DNA of 64,000 nt from Sphingobium sp. SCG-1 (GTDB lineage Bacteria > Pseudomonadota > Alphaproteobacteria > Sphingomonadales > Sphingomonadaceae): assembly GCF_002953135.1 (NCBI RefSeq), contig NZ_CP026372.1, positions 2,046,001-2,110,000 of the forward strand, read 5' to 3'. The translations under genes were made by a program, and so were the position numbers. How positions within the stretch are numbered: the first letter of the stretch is position 1; every line of letters begins with the position of its first letter. The notes under the pieces are model-generated. The model made no database searches, was not told the DNA's origin, and was given only the letters and a program-made list of their open reading frames with translations. This document shows, one piece after another, positions 33,579-43,500 of this stretch.

Positions 33579-34454
33579 ATGGCCGCAAAGCCCGATACGC
33601 TCAGCTTTCAGGACTTGATCCTGACCCTCCACGCCTATTGGAGCAAGCAGGGCTGCGTGATCCTGCAACCCTATGATATGGAAGTCGGCGCGGGCACCTT
33701 CCACCCGGCCACCACGTTGCGCAGCCTCGGGCCGAACCCCTGGAACGCCGCCTATGTGCAGCCCTCGCGTCGCCCCACCGACGGGCGCTATGGAGAGAAC
33801 CCGAACAGGCTTCAACATTACTATCAATATCAGGTGATCATGAAGCCATCGCCGCCGAATCTGCAGGATCTGTATCTCGACAGTCTGCGGGAAATCGGGA
33901 TCGACCCGCTGCTGCACGACATTCGCTTTGTCGAGGACGACTGGGAGAGCCCGACGCTCGGCGCATGGGGATTGGGTTGGGAAGTGTGGTGCGATGGCAT
34001 GGAAGTCACGCAGTTCACCTATTTCCAGCAGATGGGCGGTTATGACTGCAAACCGGTCGCGGGCGAACTGACCTACGGGCTGGAGCGGCTCGCCATGTAT
34101 ATTCAGGGCGTCGACAGCGTCTACGACCTGCGCTTCAATGACGCGGGCGTGACCTATGGCGATGTGTTCCTTGAGAACGAAAAGCAGATGTCGAAGTGGA
34201 ACTTCGAAGTCGCCGACACCGACAAGCTGTTCCGCTGGTTCAAGGATGCCGAAGCCGAATGTCAGGCGAGCATCGCCGCCGATGTGCCGCTGGCCGCCTA
34301 TGACCAGGCGATCAAGGCGAGCCATGTGTTCAACCTGTTACAGGCGCGCGGCGTCATCTCCGTGCAGGAGCGCGCCAGCTACATCGCCCGCGTCCGCGAC
34401 CTCGCCAAGGGAAGCTGCGACGCGTGGATGAAGATCAACGGATGGGCCGCGTGA
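33579..34454 (+). CDS. glyQ: Glycyl-tRNA synthetase alpha subunit
   Basis: Catalytic subunit of the tetrameric glycine-tRNA ligase. 291 residues from ATG 33579, since AKPDTLSFQDLILTLHAYWS is the normal N-terminus. Motifs: QPYDMEVGAGTFHPATTLRS (class II region), RPTDGRYGENPNRLQHYYQY and GGYDCKPVAGELTYGLERLA. Upstream in-frame codons lack family similarity. The beta subunit gene follows after 136 bp that contain a palindromic repeat. Confidence 0.97.
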   Translation: MAAKPDTLSFQDLILTLHAYWSKQGCVILQPYDMEVGAGTFHPATTLRSLGPNPWNAAYVQPSRRPTDGRYGENPNRLQHYYQYQVIMKPSPPNLQDLYLDSLREIGIDPLLHDIRFVEDDWESPTLGAWGLGWEVWCDGMEVTQFTYFQQMGGYDCKPVAGELTYGLERLAMYIQGVDSVYDLRFNDAGVTYGDVFLENEKQMSKWNFEVADTDKLFRWFKDAEAECQASIAADVPLAAYDQAIKASHVFNLLQARGVISVQERASYIARVRDLAKGSCDAWMKINGWAA

Positions 34455-34474
34455 TTATGGTCGGCCTTAAAAAT

Positions 34475-34572
34475 CCGTTCGCCCTGAGCCTGTCGAAGGG
34501 TTCTGCTGAGCCGCGGGCGAAGCATACTTCATTTCGTTCAGTAGAAGGCTTCGACGAGCTCAGCCCGAACGG
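34475..34572. repeat. Inverted REP-like element between glyQ and glyS
   Basis: A 24-bp arm (CCGTTCGCC, CTGAGC, CTGTCGAAG in order) at 34475-34498 is repeated inverted at 34549-34572 with four mismatches; about 50 bp lie between. The core CTGAGCxxGTCGAAG matches intergenic repeats I recall as widespread in sphingomonads and some xanthomonads. It may stabilise glyQ mRNA or act as a partial terminator. Confidence 0.8.
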
Positions 34573-34590
34573 TATTGAGAGTGCCGCGCT

Positions 34591-36879
34591 ATGACTGACT
34601 TCCTCTTGGAACTCCTGTGCGAAGAAATCCCTGCGCGGATGCAGCAGAAGGCATCCGAAGACCTCGCGCGCCTGTTCACCGAGAAGCTGGCCGAAGCCGG
34701 GTTGAAGCCCGACAGTATCCAATCCTTCGTCACGCCCCGTCGCCTTGCCCTGATCGCAAGCGGCCTGCCTCTCCAGACGCAAGCCGTGAACGAGGAATTG
34801 AAAGGCCCGCGCGCCGACGCGCCACCACAGGCGCTCGCCGGGTTCCTTGGCAAGACCGGCCTGACGCGGGAACAACTGGTTGAGCGGCCCGACGCAAAGG
34901 GCAACGTCATCCTGTTCGCGGTCATCGAAAAGCCGGGTCGCGCCACCGCTGACGTGCTGGCCGAAGCGATCCCCGCGATCGTCCGCGCGTTTCCATGGCC
35001 GAAATCGATGCGCTGGGGCAAAGCCAGCCAGACGACCGAGAGCCTGCGCTGGGTGCGCCCGCTACAGGGCATCGTCGCGATCCTGGGCGAAGACCTCGTC
35101 GATATCGAGATTGAGGGCGTCCGCTCCGGCTTCGCGACGCTGGGTCATCGCTTCCACCATCCGCATCAGATCACCATCGGCGGCGCGAGCGACTATGTCG
35201 AGAAGCTGCGCGCCTGCCATGTCATCGTCGATCATGCCGAGCGTATGGCGATCATCGAAGCGAAGGCGCAGGAAGCCGCCGCCGCCCACGGCCTGATGCT
35301 GGTCGAGGACAAGGGACTGGTCGCGGAGAATGCGGGCCTGACCGAATGGCCGGTGCCGCTGTTGGGTGATTTCGACCCGGCGTTTCTTGAGGTGCCGCCT
35401 GAAGTTATTCAGCTAACTCTGCGCACTAACCAGAAATATTTTGTTTTGCGCAACGCGGCTGGTGCATTGGCGCCTGCGTTCATATGCACCGCGAATATAG
35501 AGGCGCATGATGGCGGCACGGCGATCGTCGCGGGCAACCGCAAGGTTCTCGCCGCACGCCTGAGCGACGCGCGCTTCTTCTGGGAGCAGGACAAGAAGAC
35601 GCGGCTTGAGGATCACGCGAAGAAGCTGGAGCGGATCACCTTCCACGAGAAGCTGGGCACCGTCGCCGACAAGGTGGAGCGGGTGGCGAAGCTAGCGCGG
35701 TGGCTGGTGGAAGAGGGCATCGTGACGCCCTCGTCGGCATCTCAAACCGTCACCCCAGCGAACGCTGGGGTCTCAAGCGGCGGCGCGCCATCGCCTGAGA
35801 TGCCAGCCCACGCTGGCATGACGAAGGCTGAGTTGGCCGACATGGCCGAACAGGCGGCGCGCCTGTGCAAAGCCGATCTCGTCACCGAAATGGTCGGCGA
35901 GTTTCCGGAACTGCAAGGCGTCATGGGCGGCTACTACGCCCGCGCCGAGGGACTGCCCGATGCGGTGGCCGACGCCATCCGCGATCATTACAAGCCGGTG
36001 GGTCAGGGGGACGAAGTGCCTACCGCCCCGGTGACGGTGGCGGTGAGTTTGGCGGATAAGTTGGATACGCTCGTGTCGTTCTTCTACGCTGACATGCCGC
36101 CAACTGGCTCCAAAGATCCGTTTGCGCTTAGAAGAGCCGCACTTGGTGTACTAGAGTTGCTGACCCGAAACGTGGTGCGCTTGAGCTTGTGGGAATCAAT
36201 TACCCGCGCACTCGCTGGTATGACAGACCTGCATTGCGCTCCAGGTATCGGGGATGCCGAATACGAACTGCATTTGCGGTCCATGAATAAGACTTTCGAA
36301 ACGCTGCCTGACTTCTTTGCCGACCGCCTCAAAGTGCAGCAACGCGAGGCCGGTGTCCGTCACGACCTTATCGACGCAGTGTTCGCCCTCGGTGGCGAGG
36401 ATGATCTCGTCCGCCTTCTCGCCCGCGTGCGGGCGCTACAGGCATTTGTCGAAACGCCGGATGGCACCAACCTGCTCGCCGGATACAAGCGCGCCGCGAA
36501 TATCCTCAAGAAGGAAGCGCCTTTCGCCACTGCCGTCACCCCAGCGCAGGCTGGGGTGTCAGGCGATGGCGCGCTGCCTCATGAGACACTAGCCGAGGCT
36601 GGCATGACGGCAACCGCATACACCCCCGAACCCGACGAAGCCGCGCTCATCGCCGCCCTCGACGCCGCTGAACCACGCGCAACCAAAGCCATTGCTCGCG
36701 AAGACTTCGCCGCCGCCATGGCTGCCCTTGCGACCCTGCGTGCGCCTATCGACGCGTTCTTCGAAGTCGTCACGGTGAACGATCCCGATCCTGCCAAGCG
36801 ATCTGCCCGCCTCGCACTGCTGGCGCGGATGCGGGACGCGGTGCATGGCGTCGCAGATTTCTCCCGCATCGAAGGCTGA
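34591..36879 (+). CDS. glyS: Glycyl-tRNA synthetase beta subunit with two palindromic insertions
   Basis: tRNA-binding subunit of glycine-tRNA ligase. 762 residues, about 60-70 longer than usual for the family. Normal signatures: FLLELLCEEIPARM at the start, KSMRWG, FLEVPPEVIQLTLRTNQKYF and the HD-type domain, then a C-terminal anticodon-binding domain (RVRALQAFVETPDG). The excess is largely explained by two in-frame copies of a 76-bp palindromic repeat (35748-35823 and 36534-36609) coding for VTPANAGVSSGGA...AHAGMT and VTPAQAGVSGDGA...AEAGMT. Both sit in positions where surface loops are expected, and the frame stays open, so the protein is probably still active. Confidence 0.96.
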   Translation: MTDFLLELLCEEIPARMQQKASEDLARLFTEKLAEAGLKPDSIQSFVTPRRLALIASGLPLQTQAVNEELKGPRADAPPQALAGFLGKTGLTREQLVERPDAKGNVILFAVIEKPGRATADVLAEAIPAIVRAFPWPKSMRWGKASQTTESLRWVRPLQGIVAILGEDLVDIEIEGVRSGFATLGHRFHHPHQITIGGASDYVEKLRACHVIVDHAERMAIIEAKAQEAAAAHGLMLVEDKGLVAENAGLTEWPVPLLGDFDPAFLEVPPEVIQLTLRTNQKYFVLRNAAGALAPAFICTANIEAHDGGTAIVAGNRKVLAARLSDARFFWEQDKKTRLEDHAKKLERITFHEKLGTVADKVERVAKLARWLVEEGIVTPSSASQTVTPANAGVSSGGAPSPEMPAHAGMTKAELADMAEQAARLCKADLVTEMVGEFPELQGVMGGYYARAEGLPDAVADAIRDHYKPVGQGDEVPTAPVTVAVSLADKLDTLVSFFYADMPPTGSKDPFALRRAALGVLELLTRNVVRLSLWESITRALAGMTDLHCAPGIGDAEYELHLRSMNKTFETLPDFFADRLKVQQREAGVRHDLIDAVFALGGEDDLVRLLARVRALQAFVETPDGTNLLAGYKRAANILKKEAPFATAVTPAQAGVSGDGALPHETLAEAGMTATAYTPEPDEAALIAALDAAEPRATKAIAREDFAAAMAALATLRAPIDAFFEVVTVNDPDPAKRSARLALLARMRDAVHGVADFSRIEG
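35748..35823. repeat. Palindromic repeat inside glyS, copy 1 (76 bp)
   Basis: Two hairpins: ACCCCAGCG/CGCTGGGGT (35752-35771) and ATGCCAGC/GCTGGCAT (35800-35819), joined by a GC-rich spacer. It encodes about 25 residues starting at codon 387 in the same phase as copy 2. Confidence 0.88.
36534..36609. repeat. Palindromic repeat inside glyS, copy 2 (76 bp)
   Basis: Same length and ends as copy 1. First hairpin ACCCCAGC/GCTGGGGT (36538-36557) is intact; the left arm of the second (ACACTAGC for ATGCCAGC) has decayed. Starts at codon 649, same reading phase as copy 1. Confidence 0.85.
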
Positions 36880-37033
36880 TGTGAGGTGATAATCTTTCAA
36901 CCTTGCAGGGACGACAGCACCAAAATAGCGGTTCATCCTGAATCGAGTTGCAAAAGTCGCAACTTCCTGCCTTGAAGGAATCCGTGTTGCAACGCACAAT
37001 GCGTTTTAAACTTCCCAGTGCAGAGGGACATCC

Positions 37034-39742
37034 ATGGCTACCGCTTTGAAGACCAACGACACCACCACGGGCAACGAACCCCGCTACGTCTATCGCTTTG
37101 GCGGCGGTGTGGATGATGGCGGGAAGGGCAACAAGAACCTGCTGGGCGGCAAGGGCGCGAACCTTGATGGCATGGCGTCGATCGGCCTGCCGGTGCCACC
37201 GGGCTTCACGATTACGACCGAGATGTGCACGCGCTATTATGTCGATGGCGAGGTCTTCCCCGACAGCCTGCGCGCGGAAGTCGCGAACGGCATTGCCCAT
37301 ATCGAGGGGATAACGGGCAAGACGTTCGGCAATGCCGCCGACCCGCTGCTCGTCTCCGTTCGTTCCGGCGCGCGCGTGTCGATGCCGGGCATGATGGACA
37401 CCGTCCTCAACCTCGGCCTCAACGACGAGACCGTGGAAGGCTTGGCCGCGACCTCCGGCGACGCGCGGTTCGCGTGGGACAGCTATCGCCGCTTCATCCA
37501 GATGTATTCCGACGTCGTGCTGGAACTCGATCACGGCGCGTTCGAGGAAGCGCTGGAGATCGCCAAGGAAGACAATGGCTATTCGCTCGACACCGAACTG
37601 ACCGCCGACGATTGGCGCGCGCTGGTGGCCGAGTACAAGAAGATCGTTGCGGACCAGTGGAAAAAGCCTTTCCCGCAGGATGTGCACGATCAGCTTTGGG
37701 GCGCGATCAGCGCCGTGTTCGGCAGCTGGCAGGCGGACCGCGCGAAAGTCTATCGCCGGTTGAACGACATTCCGGGCGACTGGGGCACCGCCGTCAACGT
37801 ACAGGCGATGGTGTTTGGCAACATGGGTGACACTTCCGCCACCGGCGTCGCCTTCACGCGCGACCCTGCAACCGGTGAGAACGTCTATTACGGCGAATTC
37901 CTGATCAACGCACAGGGCGAAGATGTCGTTGCGGGCATCCGGACGCCGCAATATCTGACGCTGGCCGCGCGCGAGCGGGCAGGGGCGAAGGCCGCTTCGA
38001 TGGAAGAGGCGATGCCGGAAACCTACGCCGAGCTGGCGAGCGTGTTCCAGATCCTGGAAAAGCATTATCGCGACATGCAGGATATCGAGTTCACGGTGCA
38101 GCAGGGCAAGCTGTGGATGCTCCAGACGCGGTCGGGCAAGCGCACCGCGAAGGCTGCGCTCAAGATGGCGGTCGATATGGCGGGCGAGGGACTGATTACA
38201 GAGGAGGAGGCCGTCGCGCGCGTCGATCCGTCGGCGCTCGACCAATTGCTGCACCCGACGCTGGATCCCAAGGCACCGCGCGATGTGCTGACCAAGGGGC
38301 TGCCGGCGTCGCCCGGTGCCGCGTCCGGCATGATCGTGTTCGACGCCGACACCGCAGAGCGTCGCAACGAAATGGGCGAGGCCGTCATCCTCGTGCGCAC
38401 GGAGACGTCGCCTGAGGACATCCACGGCATGCACGCGGCCAAGGGCATTCTGACGGCGCGTGGCGGCATGACGTCGCACGCCGCCGTGGTGGCGCGTGGC
38501 ATGGGCCGCCCGTGCGTGTCCGGTGCTGGGAGCCTGTCGATCGATGCCAAGGCGAAGGTGCTGCGCGTAGCGGGCCGTGAGCTGGGCGAGGGCGACATCA
38601 TCACCATCGACGGCTCGACCGGGGAAGTGATGGCGGGCGCCGTTCCCACCGTGCAGCCTGAGCTTGCCGGTGATTTCGGTGTGCTGATGGTATGGGCAGA
38701 CAAGGTGCGTCGCCTGAAGGTGCGCGCCAACGCCGAAACCCCGCTCGACTGCAAGACCGCGCGGGAATTCGGCGCGGAAGGCGTGGGCCTCTGCCGTACG
38801 GAGCATATGTTCTTCGACGCGGCGCGCATCACCGCCGTCCGCCAGATGATCCTGGCCGACAACGAGAAGGGCCGTCGCGAAGCGCTGGACAAGCTGCTGC
38901 CCGAACAGCGCAGCGACTTTACCGAGATTTTCACGGTGATGGCGGGACTGCCCGTGACGATCCGTCTGCTCGATCCGCCGCTGCATGAATTCCTGCCGCA
39001 TGAGGAGAGCGAGTTCTCCGAAGTCGCAAAGGCTGCGGGCGTGGGCGTGGACGAATTGAAGCGCCGCGCGTCTGAGTTGCACGAGTTCAACCCGATGCTG
39101 GGCCATCGCGGGTGCCGCCTGGGCGTGACATATCCTGAGATCTACGAGATGCAGGCGCGCGCTATTTTCGAAGCGGCGATCGATGTCGCCGCGCAAAGCG
39201 GCACGGCCCCGATCCCAGAAGTCATGATCCCGCTCGTCGCCACCGCGAAGGAACTGGAACTGATGAAGGCGATCGTCGATCGTGTCGCCAAGGAAGTGTT
39301 TGCCGAACGCGGCAAGACGATCGAGTATCTGGTGGGCACGATGATCGAGTTGCCGCGTGCAGCATTGAAGGCAGGCGAGATCGCGCAGGCGGGCGAGTTC
39401 TTCTCGTTCGGCACAAACGACCTCACGCAGACCACGATCGGGATCAGCCGCGACGACGCCAGCCGTTTCCTGGGCACCTATGTCGATAAGGGCATCTTCC
39501 CCCGCGATCCGTTCGTCAGCATCGATGTGGAAGGCGTAGGCGAACTGATCCAGATCGCGGCCGAACGCGGTCGTGCGACGCGGCCTGACATCAAACTCGG
39601 CATCTGCGGCGAGCATGGCGGCGATCCTGCCTCCATCGCCTTCTGCGAAACCGTGGGTCTCGACTATGTTTCGGCGTCGCCATACCGCGTGCCGATCGCG
39701 CGTTTGGCGGCTGCTCAGGCGGCTTTGGCGGCTCGAAAATAA
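37034..39742 (+). CDS. ppdK: Pyruvate, phosphate dikinase
   Basis: Reversible conversion of pyruvate, ATP and Pi to phosphoenolpyruvate, AMP and PPi. 902 residues. N-terminal ATP-grasp part (YRFGGGVDDG, LLGGKGANLDGMASIGLPVP, RSGARVSMPGMMDTVLNLGL), central phosphohistidine domain with the phosphorylated His in GGMTSHAAVVARGMG, and C-terminal PEP/pyruvate barrel (GLCRTEHMFF, HEFNPMLGHRGCRLG, FSFGTNDLTQTTIG). ATG at 37034 follows GAGGGACATCC. Stands alone after glyS; a very long open frame on the opposite strand is a codon-bias shadow. Confidence 0.98.
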   Translation: MATALKTNDTTTGNEPRYVYRFGGGVDDGGKGNKNLLGGKGANLDGMASIGLPVPPGFTITTEMCTRYYVDGEVFPDSLRAEVANGIAHIEGITGKTFGNAADPLLVSVRSGARVSMPGMMDTVLNLGLNDETVEGLAATSGDARFAWDSYRRFIQMYSDVVLELDHGAFEEALEIAKEDNGYSLDTELTADDWRALVAEYKKIVADQWKKPFPQDVHDQLWGAISAVFGSWQADRAKVYRRLNDIPGDWGTAVNVQAMVFGNMGDTSATGVAFTRDPATGENVYYGEFLINAQGEDVVAGIRTPQYLTLAARERAGAKAASMEEAMPETYAELASVFQILEKHYRDMQDIEFTVQQGKLWMLQTRSGKRTAKAALKMAVDMAGEGLITEEEAVARVDPSALDQLLHPTLDPKAPRDVLTKGLPASPGAASGMIVFDADTAERRNEMGEAVILVRTETSPEDIHGMHAAKGILTARGGMTSHAAVVARGMGRPCVSGAGSLSIDAKAKVLRVAGRELGEGDIITIDGSTGEVMAGAVPTVQPELAGDFGVLMVWADKVRRLKVRANAETPLDCKTAREFGAEGVGLCRTEHMFFDAARITAVRQMILADNEKGRREALDKLLPEQRSDFTEIFTVMAGLPVTIRLLDPPLHEFLPHEESEFSEVAKAAGVGVDELKRRASELHEFNPMLGHRGCRLGVTYPEIYEMQARAIFEAAIDVAAQSGTAPIPEVMIPLVATAKELELMKAIVDRVAKEVFAERGKTIEYLVGTMIELPRAALKAGEIAQAGEFFSFGTNDLTQTTIGISRDDASRFLGTYVDKGIFPRDPFVSIDVEGVGELIQIAAERGRATRPDIKLGICGEHGGDPASIAFCETVGLDYVSASPYRVPIARLAAAQAALAARK

Positions 39743-39824
39743 CGCCTACGCAAATAAAGCGCGTCAAGCGGTAAAAGGGGGTTGCCAGATCGGACGCCCC
39801 CTTCTATCTGCGCACTTCCCTGAC

Positions 39825-39901
39825 GCACCCGTAGCTCAGCTGGATAGAGCATCAGACTACGAATCTGAGGGCCGGGCGTTCGAATCGCTCCGGGTGCACC
39901 A
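39825..39901 (+). tRNA. tRNA-Arg (ACG)
   Basis: 77 nt with encoded CCA: begins GCACCCGTAGCTCAGCTGG, anticodon loop CTACGAA giving ACG (A34 expected to become inosine), T arm GCGTTCGAATCGC, acceptor stem GCACCCG/CGGGTGC. A clear terminator follows. Confidence 0.97.
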
Positions 39902-39925
39902 GGGACAAACCGCTTCGGCGGGCGA

Positions 39926-39957
39926 GGGCTGGCCGAAAGGCTGGCCCATTTTGTTTT
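39926..39957 (+). terminator. Intrinsic terminator of tRNA-Arg
   Basis: 9-bp stem GGGCTGGCC/GGCTGGCCC (two G-T pairs) with GAAA tetraloop, then ATTTTGTTTT. Confidence 0.88.
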
Positions 39958-40026
39958 GGGCCGCCGTAACAAAGGCATCCTTGCTGCCGCTCGCACGTTA
40001 AGCGGCAAAATAGGTGGAGAAGATGA

Positions 40027-40215
40027 ATGACCGAAGGATCGACAGAAGCGGCTGAAAATACGCCATTTCCGCCGACGAATGCGGCAGCGGAAGCGGGAAG
40101 CCGACCCGTGGACGAAAACAATGGCCCTTCAAAAAAATCAGTCGCGATCGGCGCGGCCGTAGGCATAGGATCTGCGGCGATTGTCGCTGCGCTGCTTTAT
40201 ACACGGCGGCGCTAA
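40027..40215 (+). CDS. Small membrane protein with C-terminal anchor (62 aa)
   Basis: A 62-residue protein: disordered acidic N-terminal 35 residues rich in Ala, Glu and Pro, then one membrane helix SVAIGAAVGIGSAAIVAALL (about 38-57) and a basic tail YTRRR that should stay in the cytoplasm. A good ribosome site (GGAGAAG) precedes the ATG. No family recognised. It lies 29 bp before sdhE and may be co-transcribed with it. Many sphingomonads have such tail-anchored small proteins. Confidence 0.6.
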   Translation: MTEGSTEAAENTPFPPTNAAAEAGSRPVDENNGPSKKSVAIGAAVGIGSAAIVAALLYTRRR

Positions 40216-40243
40216 CAGCCGACTGCCGCACAAGGATTTATTA

Positions 40244-40510
40244 ATGCACGACGATCCCCGCCTGCGCAGGCTAAGCTTCCGCGCATCTCATCGCGGCACC
40301 AAAGAGGCGGACCTGATGATCGGCGGTTTTTTTGATGCCTATGGCGCGACATGGACTGAGGAACAGCTCGTCTGGTTTGAGACCCTGATGGACGAGCAGG
40401 ACGTGGATATCATGGCATGGGCGCTCGGCACATTGCCTACTCCGGCGCAGTATCAGGGACCGATGATGGACGCGATGCGCAAGCTCGATTATGTGCCGGT
40501 CGCCGAATGA
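40244..40510 (+). CDS. sdhE: FAD assembly factor SdhE (succinate dehydrogenase assembly factor 2)
   Basis: Helps attach FAD covalently to SdhA. 88 residues from ATG 40244. The functional RGxxE motif is present in ASHRGTKEADLMIGGF, and the later helices are typical (FETLMDEQDVDIMAWALG). The start is chosen to give the normal length; the open frame upstream overlaps the previous gene. sdh genes are not in the window. Confidence 0.92.
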   Translation: MHDDPRLRRLSFRASHRGTKEADLMIGGFFDAYGATWTEEQLVWFETLMDEQDVDIMAWALGTLPTPAQYQGPMMDAMRKLDYVPVAE

Positions 40511-40526
40511 CGTGTTTCCGTAAATA

Positions 40527-43500
40527 GTGACTGACCTCCAGAAGATACTGAAATCCAAAACTCCCCTGACGCTCTCCGGCGTTCCGGCGGGGTTTCAGCC
40601 ATGGCTGTTAGCCGATATCGCGCGGGCCGCATCGACGCGCGCGGTGTTCATCGCCCCTGACGAGCAGTTGATGCAGGCGGTGGCGGACACCGCCGCCTAT
40701 TTCGCGCCGGAGCTGGAGATCATCCGCATTCCCGCCTGGGATTGCCTTCCCTATGATCGCGCGTCGCCTTCGCTGCGCGCCGCGTCGGAGCGGCTGGCGG
40801 GGCTGAATGCGTTGCAGGCGAAGCCCAAAGGGTCGCAGCTCGTCGTCACCACCGTCAATGCCTTTACGCAGCGGACATTGACGCCTTTTCGCATCCGGCA
40901 ATTGGTCGCACGACTGGCGCCGGGCGAACGCATTGCCATATCGAAGCTGGCTGAGATGTTGCAGGCCAATGGCTATGTGCGCACCGACACCGTGCATGAC
41001 GCGGGCGAATTTGCTATCCGAGGCGGTATTGTCGACCTTTACCCCGGAGGCGAAGCACAGCCCCTGCGTCTCGATTTCTTCGGCGAGGAGATCGAGACCG
41101 TCCGCCGCTTCGACCCCGGCGATCAGCGCACGACTGGTGCCGTCGAAGGCTTCACGCTGCTCCCCGCTTCCGAAGCGTTGCTGGACGAAGACACGATCAA
41201 GCGCTTCCGCAGCCGGTATCGTGAGATATTCGGCGCGACTGCCACAGGCGATCCCCTGTACCAGGCGGTCAGCGAAGGACGCAGGCTTGCGGGCATGGAG
41301 CATTGGCTGCCGCTCTTCGAAGAGCGCCTCGTCCCGATGTTCGAGCATTTGGGCGAGGGCGCTGTCATCATCCGCGACCATGGCGCGACGGCGGCCGCTG
41401 AGTCACGGCTGGAGGCGATCCGTGATTACCACGCGAACCGCATCGAAGCGCGCTCCGCCGATCCCGGCTCCTATCGTCCACTTGACCCCGCACAGCTTTA
41501 TCTGACCGCGGACGAGTGGTCAGGCGCAATTGCCACCAACGCGCTACACATCACCAGCCCTTTCCATGAACCGGAAAGCGCGACGGTACTCGACTTCGGC
41601 GTGGACGGCCCTCGCGATTTTGCGCCGGAACGGGCGCAAAATGCAAACGTCTACGAAGCCGTGGGCAAGCATATCGCCAAGCTGAGCAAAGATCACAAGA
41701 TCGTGATCGCCAGCTATTCGGTCGGCGCGCGAGAACGTCTCTCGGGGCTTCTGCTTGATCATGGCGTCAAGCGTCTCGCTGCGGCCGATAGCTGGCAGGA
41801 AGCGTTCGGTCTCGCCGCTACGGGATCGGTGGCGCTGATGGTGCTGCCGCTGGACCACGGCTTTACGGCTCCGGACGTGGCGGTGCTTACCGAGCAGGAC
41901 ATGCTTGGCGATCGCCTCGTGCGCCGGGCCAAGCGCAAGAAGAGCGCGGATGCGTTTCTTTCCGAACTCGCCACGCTTACGCCCGGTGATTTGGTGGTTC
42001 ACGCCGATCATGGGATCGGGCGCTATGACGGGCTCACGTCGATTCCGGTCGGGAAGGCACCCCATGATTGCGTGGCGCTGGTCTATGCGGGCAACGACAA
42101 GCTCTATGTGCCGGTCGAGAATCTCGACGTGCTCTCGCGCTACGGATCGGAAACCGATGGCGTATCGCTCGACAAGCTGGGCGGCGAGGCATGGCAGCGC
42201 CGCAAGGCCAAGATGCGCGAACGTATCCGCGAGATCGCTGGCGAATTGCTCAAGACAGCGGCCGCGCGCGCGTTGCGTCCTGCGGCCATCGCGGAACCGG
42301 ACGCGGCAGGCTATCCGGCCTTTGTCGATCGCTTCCCCTATGATGAAACCGACGATCAGGACCGTGCGATTTCGGACGTGTTGCAAGACTTGGCGGCGGG
42401 CAGTCCGATGGACCGCCTTGTCTGCGGCGATGTTGGTTTCGGGAAAACCGAAGTTGCGCTGCGGGCCACTTTCGTTGCCGCCATGGCCGGGATGCAGGTC
42501 GCGCTGATCGGCCCGACCACATTGCTGGCCCGGCAGCATTTCAACAATTTCGAAGAGCGCTTTCGCGGCTTTCCGATGAAGGTCGGGCGGCTGTCTCGGC
42601 TCGTGCCTGCGGCGGAAGCGAAGGCGACCAAGGCGGCGCTGGCGGACGGCACGCTTGACATCGTAGTGGGCACGCATGCGCTATTGACGAAGGGGCTGGA
42701 ATTTAATCGCCTCGGTCTCGTCATCGTCGATGAAGAACAGCGTTTCGGTGTGGTGCATAAGGAGCGGCTGAAGCAGCTCAAGTCGGACGTGCATGTCCTG
42801 ACATTGACGGCCACGCCAATTCCCCGAACGCTGCAGATGGCGATGTCAGGCCTGCGCGAATTGTCGGTGATCCAGACGCCGCCGGTCGACCGCCTTGCCG
42901 TGCGCACCTACATCATGCCTTGGGATGGGGTCGTCATCCGCGAGGCGCTGCTGCGTGAACATTATCGTGGCGGCCAGAGCTTCTTCGTTGTCCCGCGCAT
43001 CACCGACCTCAACGAGATTGAGGAATTCCTGCGCAACGAAGTGCCCGAAGTCCGCGCAGTGGTGGCGCACGGCCAGATGTCGCCCACTGAAGTGGAAGAG
43101 CGCATGTCGGCCTTCTATGACAAGCGTTACGATGTGCTGCTTTCGACCACGATCGTCGAAAGCGGACTCGATATTCCGAGCGCCAATACGCTCATAATCC
43201 ATCGCGCTGATCGCTTCGGCTTGGCTCAGCTTTATCAGTTACGCGGGCGTGTCGGGCGGTCGAAGACGCGGGCTTATGCTTACATGACCACACCGGCTGA
43301 CCGGATCATCACGGAAACGGCCGAAAAGCGGCTCAAGGTGCTGTCTGACCTCGACACGTTGGGCGCAGGTTTCCAGTTGGCCAGTCATGACCTGGATATT
43401 CGTGGGGCGGGCAATCTGGTGGGCGACGAGCAGTCTGGCCATATCCGCGAAGTGGGTTTCGAACTCTACCAGTCGATGCTGGAGGAGGCGATCCTGGATG

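Noticed and set aside
36770..39616. Open frame of 948 codons on the minus strand opposite ppdK
   Set aside because: Its translation is His/Arg/Ala-rich with no domain; it mirrors the codon bias of ppdK, which is a certain gene in full length.
41544..42677. Long minus-strand frame opposite mfd
   Set aside because: Shadow of mfd; Arg/His-rich translation without motifs.
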